64,000 nt of DNA, from the NCBI RefSeq assembly GCF_037198315.1, contig NZ_CP144913.1, positions 1,302,001 to 1,366,000 on the forward strand. The letters are read 5' to 3'. Position numbers and translations under genes: made by a program. This DNA is from Janibacter sp. A1S7. GTDB lineage: Bacteria; Actinomycetota; Actinomycetes; Actinomycetales; Dermatophilaceae. The notes below the pieces were generated by a model. It ran no database searches, was not told where the DNA came from, and saw only the letters and a program-made list of their open reading frames with translations. This document shows positions 1 through 9,315 of this stretch, one piece after another (position 1 is the stretch's first letter; every line of letters begins with the position of its first letter).

Positions 1-957
1 GGGGACCGTCCAGCTGCTCGGGTCGTAGTCGCCGGACAGTGCGCCCTGCTGGTCACGGTCGATCGCGGCGGTGACGGTGTTGAGCACGATGAGCACGAGC
101 GGGATGGCCAGGGGGAGGGACCCCACGAAGGCGCCGACGTGGCGGTGACTCTGGCCTGCGGGAGGCTCGCCGAGGTAGTCGGACGGGTTGTAGGTGGCGA
201 CGTCGCTCATCTCGTCGCCGTCGGTGGATGCCGGGGCATCCGTCGGACCGCCGCCGCCGGAACCGCTACCGCCGCCGGTGGAGCCCACGCCCACCGTCGC
301 GAGCGTGCCGTAGACGGCTTCGCGCACCTCGGGGATGACGCGGTCCTCCAAGGTGGGGCCGACCCAGCGCGCGTAGGCGATGACGACCGGGAGCAGGATG
401 ATCGTGAAGACCAGGCCGGTGACGATGACCAGGCCCAGGTCGGCTCCGAGGATGCCGGTGGCGGCGAGCGGACCGGGAGTCGGGGGGACGAGGTGGTGGG
501 TCAGCGTCATGCCGCAGCCGAGCGCGAGCGCGAGCGCGACGTAGCCACCGCGCTTGACTCGGGCGATCGAGCGAGCCAGCGGGTTCATGATCACGTAGCC
601 GGAGTCGCAGAAGACGGGGATCGAGACCAACGAGCCGACGGAGCCCATGGCCCACTCCTCACGGCCCTTGCCGAAGGCCCGCAGGAACGCCCGGGCCAGG
701 GAGTCCGCCGCTCCGGAGACCTCGAGGATCTTGCCGATGGCGACCCCGAGCCCGATGACGATGCCGATGCTTCCGAGGGTGTTGCCGAAGCCGGTCGTGA
801 TCGAGTCGACGATGCCGGTCAGCTGCTGGCCGGACACGACACCGGTGACGAGACAGGCGATCAGCAGGGCGACGAAGGCGTCGAGCCGGGTGCGCAGGAC
901 CAGCACGATGATGACTGCGATGCCCAGCACCAGGGCCAGCAGCAGTTGGATGTCCAC
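1..957 (-). CDS. GntP family gluconate/organic-acid permease (C-terminus cut by window edge)
   Basis: Inner-membrane symporter of the GntP family, expected to import gluconate or a related hydroxy acid with protons. The reverse strand reads open for 319 codons from a GTG at 957 to the window edge, so the C-terminus is missing. The GTG has GAGGAG about 8 nt upstream. Family signatures are visible: PVFCDSGYVIMNPL and the conserved HHLVPPTPGP segment, set among long hydrophobic helices. A Gly/Ser-rich hydrophilic linker (GGGSGSGGGG) interrupts the helices in the central loop, longer than usual. It is divergent from the acyl-CoA ligase at 1177, so the two probably share a control region. The substrate is not determinable from sequence. 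Confidence 0.88.
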   Translation of the reverse strand, partial: MDIQLLLALVLGIAVIIVLVLRTRLDAFVALLIACLVTGVVSGQQLTGIVDSITTGFGNTLGSIGIVIGLGVAIGKILEVSGAADSLARAFLRAFGKGREEWAMGSVGSLVSIPVFCDSGYVIMNPLARSIARVKRGGYVALALALGCGMTLTHHLVPPTPGPLAATGILGADLGLVIVTGLVFTIILLPVVIAYARWVGPTLEDRVIPEVREAVYGTLATVGVGSTGGGSGSGGGGPTDAPASTDGDEMSDVATYNPSDYLGEPPAGQSHRHVGAFVGSLPLAIPLVLIVLNTVTAAIDRDQQGALSGDYDPSSWTVP

Positions 958-1015
958 GATGACTCTCCTCAAAGCGGGGGCGGGCGGCACTGCCCGACAT
1001 GAGCGATTATGGCAC

Positions 1016-1059
1016 GCAGTATTGCGCAAAACAAGCAGTATCTGCATGAATTACGCAAT
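1016..1059. promoter_or_regulatory. Repeat-rich divergent control region (possible operator)
   Basis: Between the divergent GntP permease and acyl-CoA ligase lie two oppositely oriented similar sites, ATTGCGCAAA (1021-1030) and ATTACGCAAT (1050-1059, reverse complement ATTGCGTAAT). There is also a direct repeat GCAGTAT at 1016 and 1035. The stretch is visibly more AT-rich than its surroundings. This fits an operator for a dimeric regulator of both genes, but no regulator is encoded next to it in the window. Confidence 0.4.
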
Positions 1060-1141
1060 CCAGCACCATGTGTGGCCGGTTCGTGGACGCAGGACGGGCT
1101 GCGCGGAGTGGGGGTCCGACAGGAGGACGTACTACAAACTA

Positions 1142-1170
1142 TTGACGGTGACTCATAATCGATGTAGAAG
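1142..1170 (+). promoter_or_regulatory. Promoter of the 1177 gene, apparently leaderless
   Basis: A -35-like TTGACG (1142-1147) is followed after 17 nt by a -10-like TAGAAG (1165-1170). The ATG at 1177 lies 6 nt beyond the -10, where transcription would start, and no Shine-Dalgarno sequence precedes it. This arrangement is expected for a leaderless actinobacterial mRNA. Confidence 0.45.
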
Positions 1171-1176
1171 TTTGCG

Positions 1177-2991
1177 ATGGCCAACCCGCTCTTTTCCCAG
1201 CCGAGCATCGTCCGTGAGGACCGCCCCGACGGGTCGATCCTCCTGCGGTCGACCGAGCCTCTGTCCGGGTACCCGCCCACGGTCATGCACACCTTCGCGC
1301 AGTGGGCGACCACGGACCCCGACCACGTGCTCGTGGCCGAGCGCGACGGCGAGGGGGGCTGGCGGGAGGTCACCTACGGGGAGGCACTCGCCGCGACCCG
1401 GTCGATCGGTCAGGCGCTGCTGGATATGGGGCTCGGTCCGCACCGGCCGCTGCTCATGCTGTCCGGCAACGGTGTGGCGCACATGCTCACCGCGATGGGT
1501 GCGCTCGGGGTGGGCATTCCGATCGCACCGACGAGCGTCGCCTACTCCCTGCAGTCGCAGGACCACGCCCGGATCAAGCAGATCGCTGAGCTGATCACCC
1601 CGGGGGCGGTCTTCGCCGACGACGGCTCCGCCTTCTCGAAGGCGATCGGTGCGCTCGGGGACATGCCGAGGATCGTTGCCGCCGGCGAGGGGGACCGCAC
1701 CCTCGACGAGCTGCGCGCGATCGAGCCGACCGAGGCGGTGGACGCCGCCTTCGCTGCCCTGACGCACGACTCCCTGGCCAAGATCCAGTTCACCTCCGGA
1801 TCGACCGGTTCACCGAAGGGCGTCCAGGTCACCCACGGGATGTGGTCGGCGAACCAGCAGATGATGCGCGAGGTGTGGCCCTTCCTGTCGCAGGAGCGGC
1901 CGGTCATCGTCGACTGGCTGCCGTGGAGCCACACCTTCGGGGGCAACCACAACGTCGGGATGGTGCTGGTCAACGGGGGCACGTTGTACATCGACGGGGG
2001 CCGCCCGGCGCCCGGCCTCTTCGACACGACCCTGCGCAACGTCGCCGAGCACCCGCCGACCATCTACTTCAACGTCCCGGCCGGATTCGCCCAGCTCATC
2101 CCCACGCTGGAGAACGACGCCGAGTTCGCGGCGACCTTCTTCTCCCGACTCCGCCTGGTCTTCAACGCGGCTGCCGCGCTCCCGCCCGCTCTGCGTCAGC
2201 GGATGCGTGCGGTGGCGGAGACGACGACCGGCCATCCGGTCGCCATCACCGGGTCATGGGGTCTGACCGAGACGGCGCCCGCCGTGACCAACGCCCACTA
2301 CGACTTCGACGAGTCGGGCAACATCGGCGTCCCGATCCCCGGCGCCGAGGTCAAGCTCGCCCCGGCCGGGGACGCCTACGAGATCCGCGCCCGCGGCCCG
2401 ATGGTCACTCCCGGCTACTTCGCACGACCGGACCTGACGAAGGAGGCCTTCGACGAGGAGGGGTACTACAAGACCGGCGATGCCGTGGTCCCGGCCGATC
2501 CGGACGACCCGAACCGAGGTCTGCTGTTCCGCGGCCGCCTGGCCGAGGACTTCAAGCTCGACACCGGCACCTTCGTGCGGGTCGGGGCCGTGCGCACCGC
2601 CTTGTTGTCGTCGTGCCCCCTGCTGGCGGACGCCGTCATCACGGGCGAGAGCGCCTCCGAGGTGTGTGCGCTGGCCTGGACCAACGCCGCCGAGATCAGT
2701 GGGCTCCTGGGCCGCGAGGCCACGGTCGAGGACGAGGTCGTCGTCGACCCCGACCTGAGCGGGCACATCGCCAAGGCGCTGGCAGACCACAACGGTCGCG
2801 CCGGTACCGCGGGGCAGATCCGGCGACTCCTGCTGATGGCACGGCCGGCGGATCTCGACTCGGGGGAGATCACCGACAAGGGATACGTCAACCAACGCAA
2901 GGTCCGCGAGGTACGTGCCCACCTCGTCGACCGCCTCTACGCCCCCACCGACGGCGACGCCGCCGTCATCACGTCAGGAGACCGCCCATGA
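1177..2991 (+). CDS. Feruloyl-CoA synthase-like AMP-dependent acyl-CoA ligase
   Basis: ANL-superfamily ligase of 604 aa that should activate an aryl or acyl carboxylate to its CoA thioester through an acyl-adenylate. The ATP-binding P-loop FTSGSTGSPKG is at residues 205-215 and the A5 motif GSWGLTETAP at about 359-368; GYYKTGD follows. The N-terminus (LFSQPSIV, then SGYPP) and the long C-terminal domain resemble feruloyl-CoA synthases more than fatty-acid ligases. It overlaps the thiolase by ATGA, so the pair probably activates and then thiolytically shortens a side chain. The ATG lacks a ribosome binding site and appears leaderless. Feruloyl specificity is inferred from overall resemblance only. 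Confidence 0.8.
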   Translation: MANPLFSQPSIVREDRPDGSILLRSTEPLSGYPPTVMHTFAQWATTDPDHVLVAERDGEGGWREVTYGEALAATRSIGQALLDMGLGPHRPLLMLSGNGVAHMLTAMGALGVGIPIAPTSVAYSLQSQDHARIKQIAELITPGAVFADDGSAFSKAIGALGDMPRIVAAGEGDRTLDELRAIEPTEAVDAAFAALTHDSLAKIQFTSGSTGSPKGVQVTHGMWSANQQMMREVWPFLSQERPVIVDWLPWSHTFGGNHNVGMVLVNGGTLYIDGGRPAPGLFDTTLRNVAEHPPTIYFNVPAGFAQLIPTLENDAEFAATFFSRLRLVFNAAAALPPALRQRMRAVAETTTGHPVAITGSWGLTETAPAVTNAHYDFDESGNIGVPIPGAEVKLAPAGDAYEIRARGPMVTPGYFARPDLTKEAFDEEGYYKTGDAVVPADPDDPNRGLLFRGRLAEDFKLDTGTFVRVGAVRTALLSSCPLLADAVITGESASEVCALAWTNAAEISGLLGREATVEDEVVVDPDLSGHIAKALADHNGRAGTAGQIRRLLLMARPADLDSGEITDKGYVNQRKVREVRAHLVDRLYAPTDGDAAVITSGDRP

Positions 2992-4172
2992 AGCTCACCG
3001 ATGTCGCCATCCCCGCCGGGATGGTGTGGAGTTCCCCCTTCGCCAAGTGGCAGGGAAGCCTGTCCGGGCTCTCGAGCCTCGACGTGGCCGCGGCCGTCAC
3101 GACCCGCGCCCTAAGGGAGCGCAGCGTCGAGGTCGACCGCCTGACGGCACTGACCCTCGGCTGGTCGGTGCCGCAGCCGGACATCTTCTACGGCGGGCCG
3201 CTCCTGGCCGCCCGGATCGGTGCCGAGGGCCTGACCGGCCCGATGGTCAGCCAGGCGTGCGCGACGTCCGTCGCCGCGCTGCAGGCCGCGGCCACCACCG
3301 TCACCGACGGGGACGTGCACCTCGTCGTCGCCACGGACCGCACCAGCAACGGCCCGATACTGGTCTACCCGAACCCGACCGGTCAGGGTGGGGCGCCGCA
3401 GACCACCCACTGGGTGCTGGACAGCTTCGCGCGGGACCCGTGGGCGGGTCGGAGCATGATCGCCGCGGGCGACCGCGTGGGTCGCGACGGGGGCTTCACC
3501 CGTGAGCAGGCGGACGAGCTGAAGGCGCTGCGCTACCAGCAGTACGCCTCCTCGCTCGCCGACGACCGCGCCTTCCAGAAGCGGTACATGGTGCCGATCG
3601 AGGTCGGCAGCGGCCGGCGCGCAGTCAGCCTGGAGGCGGACGAGGGGATCCGCCCGGCCGATCGCGAGGCGATGGCCGGCCTGAAGACCGTCGATCCCGA
3701 GGGGATCCACACCTTCGCGACCCAGACACACCCGGCCGACGGCTGCGCCGGCGCAGTCGTCACCACTCCCGGGACGGCACGCGAGCTCTCCGGAGGCGAA
3801 GGGGTGGTCACCCTCCTGGCCACCGGCACCTCGCGGGTGGGGAAGTCCCAGATGCCCCAGGCGCCCGTTCCCGCTGCCTCGGCCGCACTCGCGGACGCAG
3901 GTCTGGGGATCGACGACGTGGACCTCGTGACGACGCACAACCCGTTCGCGGTCAACGACCTCTACTTCGCCCGCGAGACCGGGTTCCCGCTGGAGCGGAT
4001 GAACGTCCGTGGGTCCAGCCTCGTCTTCGGCCACCCGCAGGGGCCGACCGGGCTGCGCTCCATCGCCGAGCTCGTCGAGGAGCTGCGTGCCCGCGGCGGC
4101 GGCGTGGGGCTCTTCACCGGGTGTGCGGCCGGGGACACCGGGATGGCACTGGTGGTGCGGGTGGAGGACTGA
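2988..4172 (+). CDS. Thiolase family protein (acetyl-CoA acyltransferase)
   Basis: Thiolase-fold enzyme of 394 aa, expected to cleave 3-ketoacyl-CoA with CoA in beta-oxidation-like side-chain degradation. The nucleophilic cysteine is C91 in SQACATS; the conserved GHPQGPTG places the catalytic histidine near H349; the second cysteine is C379 in GCAAGDTG. The length is normal for the family. Its ATG overlaps the stop of the preceding ligase (ATGA), so it is translationally coupled to it. Together they give activation and thiolysis but no hydratase or dehydrogenase, which must be supplied elsewhere. It converges with the ArsA-like gene 33 bp downstream. Confidence 0.85.
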   Translation: MKLTDVAIPAGMVWSSPFAKWQGSLSGLSSLDVAAAVTTRALRERSVEVDRLTALTLGWSVPQPDIFYGGPLLAARIGAEGLTGPMVSQACATSVAALQAAATTVTDGDVHLVVATDRTSNGPILVYPNPTGQGGAPQTTHWVLDSFARDPWAGRSMIAAGDRVGRDGGFTREQADELKALRYQQYASSLADDRAFQKRYMVPIEVGSGRRAVSLEADEGIRPADREAMAGLKTVDPEGIHTFATQTHPADGCAGAVVTTPGTARELSGGEGVVTLLATGTSRVGKSQMPQAPVPAASAALADAGLGIDDVDLVTTHNPFAVNDLYFARETGFPLERMNVRGSSLVFGHPQGPTGLRSIAELVEELRARGGGVGLFTGCAAGDTGMALVVRVED

Positions 4173-4205
4173 CGAGCCCGAGTCGCCGCCGTTCGTGGTG
4201 TCCCG

Positions 4206-5228
4206 TCAGTGCGCCGGTGCGCCGAGCACGTCGGCGAAGCGCGCCACAGCCTCCGCACCGACGATGTCGGCGTCCAGCAGGGGCAGCTGAACCACCGGCA
4301 CGTCGGGAAGCCCCTCGCGCAGCGCCGTCAGGTGCGCCTCCTCCTGGGCACGTCGGGCACCGAGGAAGTCCCCGCGGTCTCCGGGGGAGCGCTTGTTGAC
4401 CACGAGCCCGGCGACGTCGACGCCGGTGCGTTCCAGCTGCGCGTGCAACTCGATGGTTTCCAGCACGGGCAACCGCTCGGCGGTGAGCACGATGAGGAAG
4501 GCGGTGCGCTGAGCGTCCTGCAGAACCTCACGCAGCCGGGCGAAGCGCGTCTGCCGGCGCACGAGGATGCGGCGGATCTCCTGGTCACGTCGTCCGCGAC
4601 GGTCCCGCGTCGCGGTGCGTCCTTCCCGATCGCCCAGCAGGGTGACGCCCGGGTCGTCGGGGTCGTCACCGCCGAGGCCACGCAGTGCCGCCCCGAACTT
4701 CTCCGAGCGGTCCTGCCGCCGCAGCAGCCCCTCGGTCCAAGCGGACATCGTCTCCGGGAGGGACATCAGGCGGCTCGTGTGCCCGGAGGGCGCGGTGTCG
4801 AAGACGACGAGGTCGTACCTTCCTTCGGCCTCTTCGACGGTCTCGGCGACGCGCTCGAGGACGGCTGCCTCGTGGGTGCCCGGGGCGTCGCGCGCCAGGG
4901 CGAGGTGCTTGGTGACCTCGCCGTGCAGGTGCTCGGGCATCAATCGGCGCATCGTCGCCCCGACGGCCGCGAGGTGCTCGTCCGTGGTGCGGGCCGGGTC
5001 GATCTCGACCCCGTCCAGATCCTCGGTGAGGCTGACGATCTCGTCCCCGACCGCTCGGTCCCACAGGTGCCCGAGGTTGTGCGCCGGGTCGGTGGAGACG
5101 ACGAGGGTGCGTCGCCCCCTTCGCGCTGCCGCCAGGGCCAGGGCCGAGGCCACGCTCGTCTTGCCGACCCCGCCCTTGCCCCCGACGAAGAGGACCTGTC
5201 GCTGCGCGACGAGGTCTAGCAGCAGCAC
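4206..5228 (-). CDS. ArsA/Get3 family ATPase
   Basis: Deviant-Walker ATPase of 340 aa. The P-loop [10 protein letters not shown] is at residues 16-25 from the GTG at 5228; STDPAHNLG and [11 protein letters not shown] are the characteristic switch segments, and VVNKRSP is the adenine-binding loop. ArsA/Get3 proteins energise arsenite pumps or chaperone tail-anchored proteins. No arsenic genes are present, so an arsenite role is unlikely. The chosen GTG start overlaps the last 13 nt of the small Cys-tailed gene, and the P-loop lies close to the N-terminus as expected. It is the last gene of the cstA / small protein / ArsA trio and is probably cotranscribed with it. Confidence 0.85.
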   Translation of the reverse strand: MLLLDLVAQRQVLFVGGKGGVGKTSVASALALAAARRGRRTLVVSTDPAHNLGHLWDRAVGDEIVSLTEDLDGVEIDPARTTDEHLAAVGATMRRLMPEHLHGEVTKHLALARDAPGTHEAAVLERVAETVEEAEGRYDLVVFDTAPSGHTSRLMSLPETMSAWTEGLLRRQDRSEKFGAALRGLGGDDPDDPGVTLLGDREGRTATRDRRGRRDQEIRRILVRRQTRFARLREVLQDAQRTAFLIVLTAERLPVLETIELHAQLERTGVDVAGLVVNKRSPGDRGDFLGARRAQEEAHLTALREGLPDVPVVQLPLLDADIVGAEAVARFADVLGAPAH

Positions 5229-5473
5229 GAGAACTGGTCCAGCGGCGAGCGGTCCAGACCCATGCGGGTGTGCCACTCGTGCACCCGGTCGTACATCACC
5301 GGCAGCAGCTCCGCGGTGTAGTAGCTCGCCGGGTTGGGCACCCCGAGGGCCTCGGACAGCACGAGCATCATGAACAGGTCGTCCTCCTCCTGCTTCGCTC
5401 GGGCGAAGGCCTGCCGGTAGGGCCCGTAGTAGAACTCCTTCAGCCCCGCGGAGAAGCGCGCGAACCAGGTCAT
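5216..5473 (-). CDS. Small protein with C-terminal cysteine cluster (cory-CC-star type)
   Basis: An 85-aa soluble protein ending in FSCCC directly before the stop codon. I recall a named actinobacterial family ('cory-CC-star protein') defined by terminal cysteines; membership is from memory, not searched. The body is helical and charged ([18 protein letters not shown]) with YYTAELLP following. Its start overlaps the stop of cstA by ATGA and its C-terminal codons overlap the ArsA start, so all three are translationally linked. The terminal cysteines suggest metal binding, lipidation or handover to the ArsA ATPase, but the function is unknown. Confidence 0.75.
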   Translation of the reverse strand: MTWFARFSAGLKEFYYGPYRQAFARAKQEEDDLFMMLVLSEALGVPNPASYYTAELLPVMYDRVHEWHTRMGLDRSPLDQFSCCC

Positions 5474-7176
5474 GACGACCCGTCCCGCGAGATGGAGGCC
5501 CGCTCGACCTCCTCGTCGTCGGCGCCCTCACCCTGACGAGCCCGGTTCATCGCACCGACCGACTCGACGATCACCCACACGGCGGCGACGAGGATGATCA
5601 GGTCGAGGACCAGCAGCAGCCAGTTGCTGTCGCGGTAGAAGGTGCCCAGCTGGACGAAGAGCGCGTAGACCGTCATGGCCAGCAGGAAGACCATCGGCAG
5701 CACGACGGGCACGATCGTCCGCTTCCGGCGCAGCAGCATCACGGCGATGATGCCCAGCGTCAGGCCGGCCATCAACTGGTTGGTCGTGCCGAAGAGCGGC
5801 CAGATGAGCAGACCACCCGAGCCGTCCAGTCCGGCGCCGAAGGTCAGGCCCAGCGCGACCGCGACGGCGATGATCGTCGCAGTGCCCTTGCCGACCGTCA
5901 TACGCATCGCGTCCCCGGCCTCCTGGACGACGAAGCGCTGCAGCCGCACCCCCGTGTCCATGGTGGTCGCGGCGAAGAGCACCGCCATCGTGGCCAGCAC
6001 GGTCGCGCTCAGGGAGGTCGGCAGGCCGAGGCCGGCGTTCATGATCGAGCCGCCACCGTCGACGAAGGCGGTCACGCCGCCCTCGTTGAAGGCCGAGTAG
6101 ACGGACTCCCAGTCGGCCAGGGTGCGGAAGCCGGCCGTGGTGGCGATGATCGCACCGAGCGCCAGCAGCCCCTCGCCGACGGCCCCGAAGTAGCCGACGA
6201 AGCGGGCGTCGGTCTCCTTGTCCAGCTGCTTGGAGCTGGTGCCGGAGGCGACCATGCCGTGGAAGCCGGAGATGGCGCCGCAGGCGATCGTCACGAAGAG
6301 CAGGGGGATCAGGCTCGGCGTGCCCTCCGGGACGTTGCTGTTGAAGGCCGGGGCGACCATGTCGCGGCCCGCCAGGAGCACCGAGCCGTAGAGCAGGCCG
6401 AGTCCGATGAAGAGCTGCAGCCCGTTGATGTAGTCACGAGGCTGGAGCAGCAGCCACACCGGCAGGATCGAGGCGATGCCCGCGTAGACGAATAGGATGA
6501 TGATCCACACCGCGTTGTCGGGCATGCCCATGACCGTCTCGGGCAAGGAGATGGGGAACTGGTTGCCGATGAGGATCAGCGTGTAGAGGGCGACGACACC
6601 GATGACGGACACGGCCGCGAGGTTCCACGTGAAGCGGTAAATGGCCTGGCCGATGAGCAGCGCGACGACGATCGCCCCCCAGGTGGGGATGACGGCGGTC
6701 GGGGTGCTGATCAGCAGGTTGGCGATGACCACCGCGAAGGCGGCGTTGACCATCAGCAGCAGCAGGAAGATGACCACGAGGAAGAGGTTGGCCCCGCGCG
6801 CGCCGATGTAGCGCTCGGACAGTGCGCCGATCGACTTGCCCTTGTTGCGCACGGAGGCCCACAGCGCACCCATGTCGTGCATGCCGGCCATGAAGATCGT
6901 GCCGAGCGTGACCCAGAGGAAGGCCGGCAGCCAGCCCCAGATCACGGCGACCGCGGGACCGACGATCGGTGCGGCACCGGCGACGGAGGTGAAGTGGTGG
7001 CCCCACAACACGTACTTGTTCGTCGGGACGTAGTCGACACCGTCGGTCAGCTCGTGCGAGGGAGTCGTGAAGTTCGGCTCCAACCGGTAGATGCGGTTGG
7101 CCAGGTACTTCGAGTAGAGGACGTAGCCGGCGAGGATCATCGCCACGCCGATGACTGCGAGCAGGACCGAATTCAT
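5470..7176 (-). CDS. cstA: Carbon starvation protein CstA (pyruvate/peptide transporter family)
   Basis: Polytopic membrane transporter of 568 aa in the CstA/BtsT family, which imports pyruvate (and was earlier linked to peptides) in other bacteria. Family segments are visible: [19 protein letters not shown] near residue 55, [17 protein letters not shown] near 110 and [13 protein letters not shown] near the C-terminus, with more than a dozen hydrophobic helices. The ATG at 7176 is preferred over the one at 7188 because TGGAG sits 6 nt upstream of it. The downstream small Cys-tailed protein overlaps it by 4 nt. A CRP/GlxR-like palindrome lies just upstream, in keeping with carbon-source control of cstA elsewhere. 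Confidence 0.93.
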   Translation of the reverse strand: MNSVLLAVIGVAMILAGYVLYSKYLANRIYRLEPNFTTPSHELTDGVDYVPTNKYVLWGHHFTSVAGAAPIVGPAVAVIWGWLPAFLWVTLGTIFMAGMHDMGALWASVRNKGKSIGALSERYIGARGANLFLVVIFLLLLMVNAAFAVVIANLLISTPTAVIPTWGAIVVALLIGQAIYRFTWNLAAVSVIGVVALYTLILIGNQFPISLPETVMGMPDNAVWIIILFVYAGIASILPVWLLLQPRDYINGLQLFIGLGLLYGSVLLAGRDMVAPAFNSNVPEGTPSLIPLLFVTIACGAISGFHGMVASGTSSKQLDKETDARFVGYFGAVGEGLLALGAIIATTAGFRTLADWESVYSAFNEGGVTAFVDGGGSIMNAGLGLPTSLSATVLATMAVLFAATTMDTGVRLQRFVVQEAGDAMRMTVGKGTATIIAVAVALGLTFGAGLDGSGGLLIWPLFGTTNQLMAGLTLGIIAVMLLRRKRTIVPVVLPMVFLLAMTVYALFVQLGTFYRDSNWLLLVLDLIILVAAVWVIVESVGAMNRARQGEGADDEEVERASISRDGSS

Positions 7177-7195
7177 CGTTGACTCCATTCCAGCG

Positions 7196-7211
7196 TGTGA
7201 TGACGATCACT
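7196..7211. promoter_or_regulatory. CRP/GlxR-like binding site upstream of cstA
   Basis: TGTGATGACGATCACT matches the CRP-family consensus TGTGA-N6-TCACA at all but the last base, with perfect GTGAT/ATCAC arms. It lies 20-35 nt upstream of the cstA start codon. A TACCTT -10-like element (7219-7214 on the reverse strand) would put the transcript start inside the site, so a bound regulator could repress rather than activate. This is inference from consensus only. Confidence 0.55.
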
Positions 7212-7450
7212 CAAAGGTAGTACCCACGGGGGTGGTCGTGGCGAGGGGGGTCATCGGCCGTCAGCACCCTCGACCGGTGGATACCCTACGGGTGCTCCTC
7301 GGTGGTCGGGCGAGTGCTGGTGCCGAGTCCTTCCAGGGTGTCGACGGGCGCCGTCCGCTCGCCGATTCGACCATGGTCATGCACCCGGCCGTGGGTGGAG
7401 GATGTGAGCCACAGTCGGGTGGTGCACAGCCGTATCGAGGTGACGGTGGC

Positions 7451-7717
7451 ATGGCGAAGATCAGGTGCGATGGGGTGGGGGAGTTCACGACCTTCCCCGA
7501 GGCCGAGTTCCGAGTGTTCGGTGGTGTTCTCGTGCACGCTGTCGGGGCGTGGCACCTCACCAGTGGGGACGTGATCGAGATGGTCGGTCATGGCAAGCCC
7601 CTGCTGCACGACGGGCGCCCCGTGGTCCAGCTCGGCGGATGGGCGCCCCCGCCGAGCGATCCGCACGTCATCGGGGAGTTCGACACCGCGTACCGACGCG
7701 GGGTTGACGATGTGTAG
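7451..7717 (+). CDS. Hypothetical protein
   Basis: An 88-aa reading frame that I do not recognise. It has normal GC-rich codon use, a Gly/Val-rich middle (FGGVLVHAVGAWHLTSGD) and an acidic C-terminus. No signal peptide or membrane helix is visible. The next gene starts within its final codons (ATGTGTAG), which suggests the two are translated together. The Shine-Dalgarno sequence is weak, and the preceding ~270 bp back to cstA holds only the divergent control region, so the start is uncertain. Confidence 0.45.
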   Translation: MAKIRCDGVGEFTTFPEAEFRVFGGVLVHAVGAWHLTSGDVIEMVGHGKPLLHDGRPVVQLGGWAPPPSDPHVIGEFDTAYRRGVDDV

Positions 7718-8582
7718 GGCCAAGCGGTCGGACGCGAGTGCTGACGATGCGGATCTCGACCTGCGCAAGATCGATCGCGAGTACGAGCGCAAGGCCGAGG
7801 CTGCGGCGGATGCTGCCGAGGCCGAGCTGAACAAGCTCTTCCACGAGAAGGTCGCCGAAGTGGCCGTGGGGTCGGTGGAGAGGGCCCGCGACAACGCGAA
7901 GTTCCTCCAGATCGCGGCCAGTGCGATCTTCGCCGTCTACACGGGCCTGCTGGCTCTCGTGTACTCGGTGACGGACAACCCGCTCCCGCTGCGGGGAGCG
8001 TGGGCGGGCGTCTTCATCGGGCTCTCGATCGCCTTTGCGACGGCGTACCTGACCTTCCTGACGAACGGCCCACGGATGCAGATGACTCTGGACCCGCGCG
8101 GCGGAGTCCATCGTCAGTATTCGAGAACGGCCGGCCTCATCGCGTGGATCTCCGCGAGCGTGAACCGACGGACGTATGCCATCCGTGCCGCGGTGATCAG
8201 CCTGCTCTTCGGGGTGCTCTTCATGACGGCCCCGTTCGTCTCCAGCGCAGTGCCGGTACCGGAGGTACCGAGGCCGACGCCTCCCTCCGTCCCCGAAGAG
8301 GTCGATGACGCCTTCACCGGCCCGGCGTTCGAGCTCTTCGAGTCCCAGATCGAGGACTACCGCAACGCCGTCGCTGCCCGCTCGAGTGCGCTGGATGCCG
8401 CTGAGGAGGCGGCACGCGAGCGAGCAGATCAAGAGTCGACGCTCAACGAATGGGCGACCTGGTTGGCCGTCCTGGCCCTTGTCGTCGTGCTCCTCGGTCC
8501 CGATGCGTACGCGCGGATCGAATCGCGGCGAAACGCTGATGATCCGCAGGTGTCGTCGCGTCGGGTCGAAGGGGGAGGGTAG
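7710..8582 (+). CDS. Hypothetical four-helix membrane protein with coiled-coil segments
   Basis: A 290-aa protein of unknown function. A charged, Ala/Glu-rich N-terminal stretch (about residues 20-55) looks like a coiled coil. Two hydrophobic helices follow near residues 65-120, a third near 165-185 ends in a Pro/Val-rich periplasmic-like linker (VPVPEVPRPTPPSVP), then a second coiled coil and a last helix (TWLAVLALVVVLLGP). The start overlaps the stop of the preceding small gene by 8 nt. The arrangement suggests a membrane-anchored scaffold or sensor, but nothing ties it to a known family. Confidence 0.6.
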   Translation: MCRAKRSDASADDADLDLRKIDREYERKAEAAADAAEAELNKLFHEKVAEVAVGSVERARDNAKFLQIAASAIFAVYTGLLALVYSVTDNPLPLRGAWAGVFIGLSIAFATAYLTFLTNGPRMQMTLDPRGGVHRQYSRTAGLIAWISASVNRRTYAIRAAVISLLFGVLFMTAPFVSSAVPVPEVPRPTPPSVPEEVDDAFTGPAFELFESQIEDYRNAVAARSSALDAAEEAARERADQESTLNEWATWLAVLALVVVLLGPDAYARIESRRNADDPQVSSRRVEGGG

Positions 8583-8676
8583 ATGCCCTCTCCTGCGCAT
8601 CTGCGTGGAGCGGTCCGTTGCTTCGGTGATGGCGCCCGTGATGTCGGTGTTGCCGCGGGTGTGCCACGTTGGTGCC

Positions 8677-9300
8677 ATGGACGTCCTGCCGATGTTTCCC
8701 CTCGGGTCGCCGCTGCTGCCGGGCCAGCCCTTGCCGCTGCAGGTCTTCGAGCCTCGTTACCTCGCCATGCTGCGCGACGTCGCGAGCGGTGACGGACGGT
8801 TCGGCGTGGTGCTCATCGAGCGGGGGTTCGAGGTCGGTGGAGGGGACGCGCGCTTCTCCGTCGGCTGTGCCGCGCGCATCGAGCAGGCACGGGCCATGCC
8901 GGATGGTCGCGTCCGCCTGCTCGCGCGCGGCCGGGAGCGTGTCGAGGTCGTCCGCTGGCTGCCCGATGACCCCTATCCGCGCGCCGAGGTGCGTCGGCTG
9001 CCCGACCTCGCGTGGAGCGAGGAGCACACGGCGCTCCTGGCCGGAAGCGAACGCACCGTCCGCCGTGCCCTGACCGTGATGAGTGAGTACCGCTCGCAGG
9101 TCTGGTCCGCGGACATCGCGCTCTCCGACGACCCGATCACCCGCGCCTGGCAGCTGGCGTGCATCGCCCCGCTGGGGGCGCTCGACCAACTCGAGCTGCT
9201 GCGGTCGTCATCGATCGACGAGCTGCTGGAGACGACAGCACGGCTGACCGCCGAGGCACTGGAACTGCTGCCGCTGCAGCGACCCGATGGGAGTGGGTGA
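8677..9300 (+). CDS. Lon protease N-terminal (substrate-binding) domain protein
   Basis: A 207-aa stand-alone LonN/PUA-like domain: MFPLGSPLLPGQPLPLQVFE followed by RYLAMLRDV is the family hallmark, with FGVVLIERGFEVGG next. It has no ATPase or protease domain, as is usual for this small actinobacterial family, whose role is undefined. The ATG at 8677 has no good ribosome binding site. It converges with the SPFH pair, separated by a strong hairpin that probably ends transcription from both sides. Confidence 0.85.
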   Translation: MDVLPMFPLGSPLLPGQPLPLQVFEPRYLAMLRDVASGDGRFGVVLIERGFEVGGGDARFSVGCAARIEQARAMPDGRVRLLARGRERVEVVRWLPDDPYPRAEVRRLPDLAWSEEHTALLAGSERTVRRALTVMSEYRSQVWSADIALSDDPITRAWQLACIAPLGALDQLELLRSSSIDELLETTARLTAEALELLPLQRPDGSG

Positions 9301-9315
9301 GCTCACCCGCCGAAG

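Noticed and set aside
4206..5228. Arsenite efflux ATPase
   Set aside because: No arsenical pump, reductase or ArsR is nearby; the neighbours are CstA and a Cys-tailed protein.
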